A stretch of 64,000 nt of DNA from Bacteroidota bacterium. GTDB taxonomy: Bacteria > Bacteroidota > Bacteroidia > Palsa-965. The notes below the pieces were generated by a model. That model had not been told where the DNA came from and ran no database searches. It worked only from the letters and a program-made list of their open reading frames with translations. Location: positions 62,001 to 126,000 of the forward strand of contig JACQAM010000020.1 in NCBI GenBank assembly GCA_016194975.1, read 5' to 3'. The position numbers were made by a program, and so were the translations under genes. Below are positions 61,447 to 64,000 of this stretch, one piece after another (position 1 is the first letter of the stretch; every line of letters begins with the position of its first letter).

Positions 61447-61818
61447 TTAGTTATTTTGTGCGCCTTGCGCGATCCAGACATATAGAAAACGAATTTGTGT
61501 ATCCGTCAACGCAGGATAAGAATCCTTCGGCATTTTATCATCGGAAGCTCCCGAAACCCTGTTGTACAAATCACTCTTGTGCGGTTTCCCGGCAACAATG
61601 CGCTCGCCGGTCATCATATCATTGTAAGAGTCGATCGGTTTTGCTGTTGTTGATAAAGTATCATGACATCCGTTGTGCTGGCAACTTCCGCGAATAATGG
61701 GACGAATATCATTTTCGAAACTCACTTGCTGCGAGGGAAGAATAGGATCGTGTTTACATGCCGGGATCATAGCCAGTAATCCCAAGAGGAAAGCGATCAA
61801 TAAAAAATATTTTTTCAC
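61447..61818 (-). CDS. Small cytochrome-like lipoprotein with CX4CH motif
   Basis: A 123-residue lipoprotein with lipobox IPAC (Cys21). Instead of CXXCH it has CQHNGCH (C46, C51, H52), a motif with four residues between the cysteines known in some cytochrome-like domains. A likely axial Met lies in SDDKMPKDSYPALTD. The ending FLYVWIAQGAQNN resembles that of the next gene (HWIADGAPNN), so the two are paralogues. First gene of the three-gene operon; a weak TAACTTTA box lies upstream. Haem binding is probable, not certain. Confidence 0.75.
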   Translation of the reverse strand: MKKYFLLIAFLLGLLAMIPACKHDPILPSQQVSFENDIRPIIRGSCQHNGCHDTLSTTAKPIDSYNDMMTGERIVAGKPHKSDLYNRVSGASDDKMPKDSYPALTDTQIRFLYVWIAQGAQNN

Positions 61819-61960
61819 GTCAATAATGTTTTTGTAAAGTTAAAAAATATGTTTTGACACGCATTGAAGTTCGCGTTTCTAATCCTGGTTTTAACACGTC
61901 AGGAAAACATCCCTGCCGCTCATTTCATCAATGATTTTCACCGTTCGTAATAAAGAAGGT

Positions 61961-62662
61961 TCATTTTCTGATACCGGTGAAAAAACATCCAAGCGAAACT
62001 TTCCACATGTAATAAAGCGCGCGCACCGAATTGATGGAAGAAACTCCGCCCTGTCGCTCGCGCATGTGCACAGGAACTTCTCCAATGGAAAGTTTGTTTT
62101 TGCTGTAAAGAACGAGTGCTTCCGGCTCGGGATATTCATCGGGATAATATTCATATACGACGGAAAGCGCTCTGCGGTTGAGGAGACGAAGGCCTGAAGT
62201 AGTATCAAAAATTTTTTTTCCGGTAAGAAGTTTGTTCAACCGGCTGAAATATCCAATGCCTGCTCTGCGCAACGAAGAAGATTGAAACCCTTCTCCGGTA
62301 ATGAAACGGGAACCGATAGTTACATCCCATTTATTTTTGTGCGACGCGTGTATCATTTCATTCAATGCACTTGCCGGATGTTGCCCGTCGCCGTCTATCT
62401 GTACTGCAAAATCAAAATCATTCTCAAAAGCAAAACGAAAACCGGTCTGTACTGCGCCTCCGATTCCAAGATTAACCGGAAGGTGCAACGCTACACAGGG
62501 AAGATGATCAATAATATTTCCAGTTTCATCAGTAGAACAATCATTCACTACAACTACTGTCAACTGAAAATGATCTTTCATGGCAGCAGCTAATAATTCT
62601 TCCACCACATTCCTGATCGAATGTGATTCATTGTATGCAGGAACAATCGCAGCAATTTTCAT
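61961..62662 (-). CDS. Glycosyltransferase family 2 (DPM1-like)
   Basis: A 233-residue GT2 enzyme of the dolichyl-phosphate-mannose-synthase-like type: IAAIVPAYNESHSIRNVVEE, VVVNDCSTDETGNIID, and FAVQIDGDGQHPASALNEMI with a DXD-like DGDG; further VTIGSRFITGEGF and FDTTSGLRLLNRRALSVVYE. It probably transfers a sugar from a nucleotide donor to a lipid carrier. The ATG at 62662 is preceded by a good promoter (62699-62730). It is the last complete gene on the minus strand before the collagen-like gene. Confidence 0.92.
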   Translation of the reverse strand: MKIAAIVPAYNESHSIRNVVEELLAAAMKDHFQLTVVVVNDCSTDETGNIIDHLPCVALHLPVNLGIGGAVQTGFRFAFENDFDFAVQIDGDGQHPASALNEMIHASHKNKWDVTIGSRFITGEGFQSSSLRRAGIGYFSRLNKLLTGKKIFDTTSGLRLLNRRALSVVYEYYPDEYPEPEALVLYSKNKLSIGEVPVHMRERQGGVSSINSVRALYYMWKVSLGCFFTGIRK

Positions 62663-62698
62663 AAATCAAAAAGAGGAAACACATGCTGTATTCCCTCT

Positions 62699-62730
62699 CA
62701 AAAGTAGATGAATAATATTCACACTTTCAA
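62699..62730 (-). promoter_or_regulatory. Promoter of the glycosyltransferase gene
   Basis: Minus-strand TTG (62728-62730) and TACTTTTG (62699-62706), the latter a perfect TAnnTTTG match, with 21 bases between. The ATG follows 36 bases later. Confidence 0.6.
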
Positions 62731-62776
62731 GCAGAAATATTTTCCGTTGAACTTCTGCAACCAGAAAAAAATCATT

Positions 62777-64000
62777 CTACCATTGCACAAGTACAAATCC
62801 CGGTGAACCTGATCCACCTCCGTTTCCACCGAGGTAACCACCGGCGCCACCGGCTCCGTATCCAGCGCCATTGCTTGCTCCGAAATTCGGTGAATTTCCA
62901 CCGGCGCCGAAAATAGTTCCTCCGCCACTTCCTGATCCTCCGAAATTCAATGCGTAAGATCCTTGTGCTCCTCCTGCTCCACCACTTGTACCCGGACCAC
63001 CAGCTGCATTTGCGCCACCACCTCCATTACAGGTGAGAAATATTCCAAAAGAACTTGCTCCACCATTGTTGCCCGCCATTCTCGGAGGACCAGGAGCACT
63101 TCCTGTCCCACCAGCACCAACTGTAATTGCAATAGTAGATAAAGGAACAACTGTAAATTGTTCAGCAATTACTGCGGCACCACCACCACCACCACCACCG
63201 GTATAAGTTCCATCTCCACTCGAACCACCGCCACCTCCACCACACATGCTCACCCAAACAGTAGTTACTCCGGACGGAACAGTGAACGTTCCATTCGCAG
63301 TAAATCGTAGTTCTCCGTGATCACTCTGCGGTCCTGTTGCACCAGTGGCACCTGCAGGTCCGGTTGGTCCCGTTGCGCCAACTGCACCAGTCGCACCAAC
63401 AGCACCCGTTGCACCAACAGCACCAGTCGGTCCAGTTACACCGGCAGCACCATTAGCCCCAGTTGGTCCTGTTGCACCAGCAGCACCTGTATTTCCAGTT
63501 GATCCCGTTGCACCGTTTGCACCAGTAGAACCAGTCGGTCCTGTTGCTCCATTTGCACCAGCGGCACCAGTTGGTCCAGCAACACCAGTTGCACCAACAG
63601 CACCGGTTGGTCCAGTTAATCCAGTTGTTCCAGTTGCTCCGGCAGCACCAGTTGGCCCTGTTGCTCCATTTGCACCAGCGGCACCGGTCGGTCCTGTTGC
63701 ACCATTTGCACCAGCAGGACCAGTTGGTCCCGTTGGACCCGGAGTAGAACTTCCTGATGTTTGAGCATACAACGCGTAAGGAACAGAAATGAGTTGTGTG
63801 GTACCTGCGGAAACGTAACTATTTCCACCTGAAATATCCATTCCTACTTCGAGAAAGTAAGGACCATTCGCCCAATTGATGGAAGAAAATATTCCGCTTA
63901 CAGGAGTTCCCATTCCCATTTGTACAGAATACAAACCGAATTGATTACTTGTTGGAGAAAAAGTTTCCTGGTAAACGATCGTACCGGTAGTTGAACCCTG
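62777..64000 (-). CDS. Collagen-like Gly-rich secreted protein, 5' end outside window
   Basis: The open frame continues in frame to the right edge (it reads [20 protein letters not shown] before the residues nearest the edge), so the start lies beyond 64000. The visible part has a beta-rich head domain ([34 protein letters not shown]), then 46 uninterrupted Gly-X-Y triplets (GPT, GAT, GAN, GAA and GAV types) and a glycine-rich C-terminal domain like those of phage-type tail tips ([26 protein letters not shown]). It ends [18 protein letters not shown]. Likely a trimeric surface fibre; the head domain is common to Bacteroidota collagen-like proteins. No sorting tail is seen. Confidence 0.8.
   Translation of the reverse strand, partial: QGSTTGTIVYQETFSPTSNQFGLYSVQMGMGTPVSGIFSSINWANGPYFLEVGMDISGGNSYVSAGTTQLISVPYALYAQTSGSSTPGPTGPTGPAGANGATGPTGAAGANGATGPTGAAGATGTTGLTGPTGAVGATGVAGPTGAAGANGATGPTGSTGANGATGSTGNTGAAGATGPTGANGAAGVTGPTGAVGATGAVGATGAVGATGPTGPAGATGATGPQSDHGELRFTANGTFTVPSGVTTVWVSMCGGGGGGSSGDGTYTGGGGGGGAAVIAEQFTVVPLSTIAITVGAGGTGSAPGPPRMAGNNGGASSFGIFLTCNGGGGANAAGGPGTSGGAGGAQGSYALNFGGSGSGGGTIFGAGGNSPNFGASNGAGYGAGGAGGYLGGNGGGSGSPGFVLVQW

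Noticed and set aside
61891-62208. Leftward frame overlapping the end of the glycosyltransferase
   Set aside because: It is out of frame with the DPM1-like protein and has no start in a sensible place.
63345-63764. Rightward Pro/Val/Ala-rich frame inside the collagen-like gene
   Set aside because: It arises because the Gly-X-Y DNA repeats lack stop codons on both strands; the leftward frame is the real one.
1-64000. tRNA and rRNA genes
   Set aside because: I looked through the gaps for T-arm and acceptor patterns and found no convincing cloverleaf; gaps are mostly under 250 bases.

Overview
This is a chromosomal window from a member of the Bacteroidota, most likely a Flavobacteriales-like or related uncultivated lineage. 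Support: at least eight genes encode secreted proteins ending in type IX secretion (T9SS) type A sorting domains; several upstream regions carry the Bacteroidota -7 promoter element TAnnTTTG (best example at rpmH, with a TTG 19 bases upstream); CarB is the short form without the allosteric domain; Tgt lacks the usual zinc cysteines; and tgt sits beside an LptF/LptG-type permease. The name of the species cannot be read from the sequence. No rRNA, tRNA, CRISPR array, prophage or complete insertion sequence was found.

Layout. 1-8.7 kb: an M1-like metallopeptidase cut by the window edge, a TlpA-type thioredoxin lipoprotein, gatB, an AAA ATPase with a DUF4143-type end, acylphosphatase, a secreted lectin-fold protein, a PA0069-type radical SAM protein and a secreted DUF1573-like protein. 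8.8-24 kb: T9SS cargo (choice-of-anchor B, GloVer-repeat, subtilisin), punA-type phosphorylase overlapping lpxK, ettA, hisS, hutH, and a 106-bp MITE-like element. 24-37 kb: a 1752-residue beta-propeller/PAS/GAF/SpoIIE signalling protein, an RluA-type pseudouridine synthase, a multi-pass membrane protein, lptF-type permease and tgt, a glycosyltransferase, an ECF sigma factor and rsmG.

37.3-51.3 kb is the most unusual part: an uninterrupted leftward array of seven large T9SS cargo genes (RCC1, YCF48-like, kelch and SBBP propeller repeats), headed by a CFI-box lipoprotein and a small outer-membrane barrel. Spacing is -4 to 35 bases if two truncated leader remnants are counted as units, so it looks like one operon of about 14 kb. 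Five of the seven genes share nearly identical 3' sorting-domain ends and several share the same 5' leader, while the middles differ; one 230-residue C-terminal block is attached to two unrelated propellers. This suggests a locus that diversifies secreted adhesin-like or sensor-like proteins by recombination between conserved ends. A signal-peptide-plus-tail mini-gene at 32.0 kb looks like an internal-deletion product of the same kind of gene.

51.5-64 kb: an outer-membrane barrel, an MsbA-type ABC exporter, rpmH with tandem terminators, carB, an M14 carboxypeptidase-like protein, a Nudix hydrolase, a three-gene operon of two small haem-binding lipoproteins and a DUF5777-type barrel, a glycosyltransferase, and a collagen-like glycine-rich protein whose start lies beyond the right edge.
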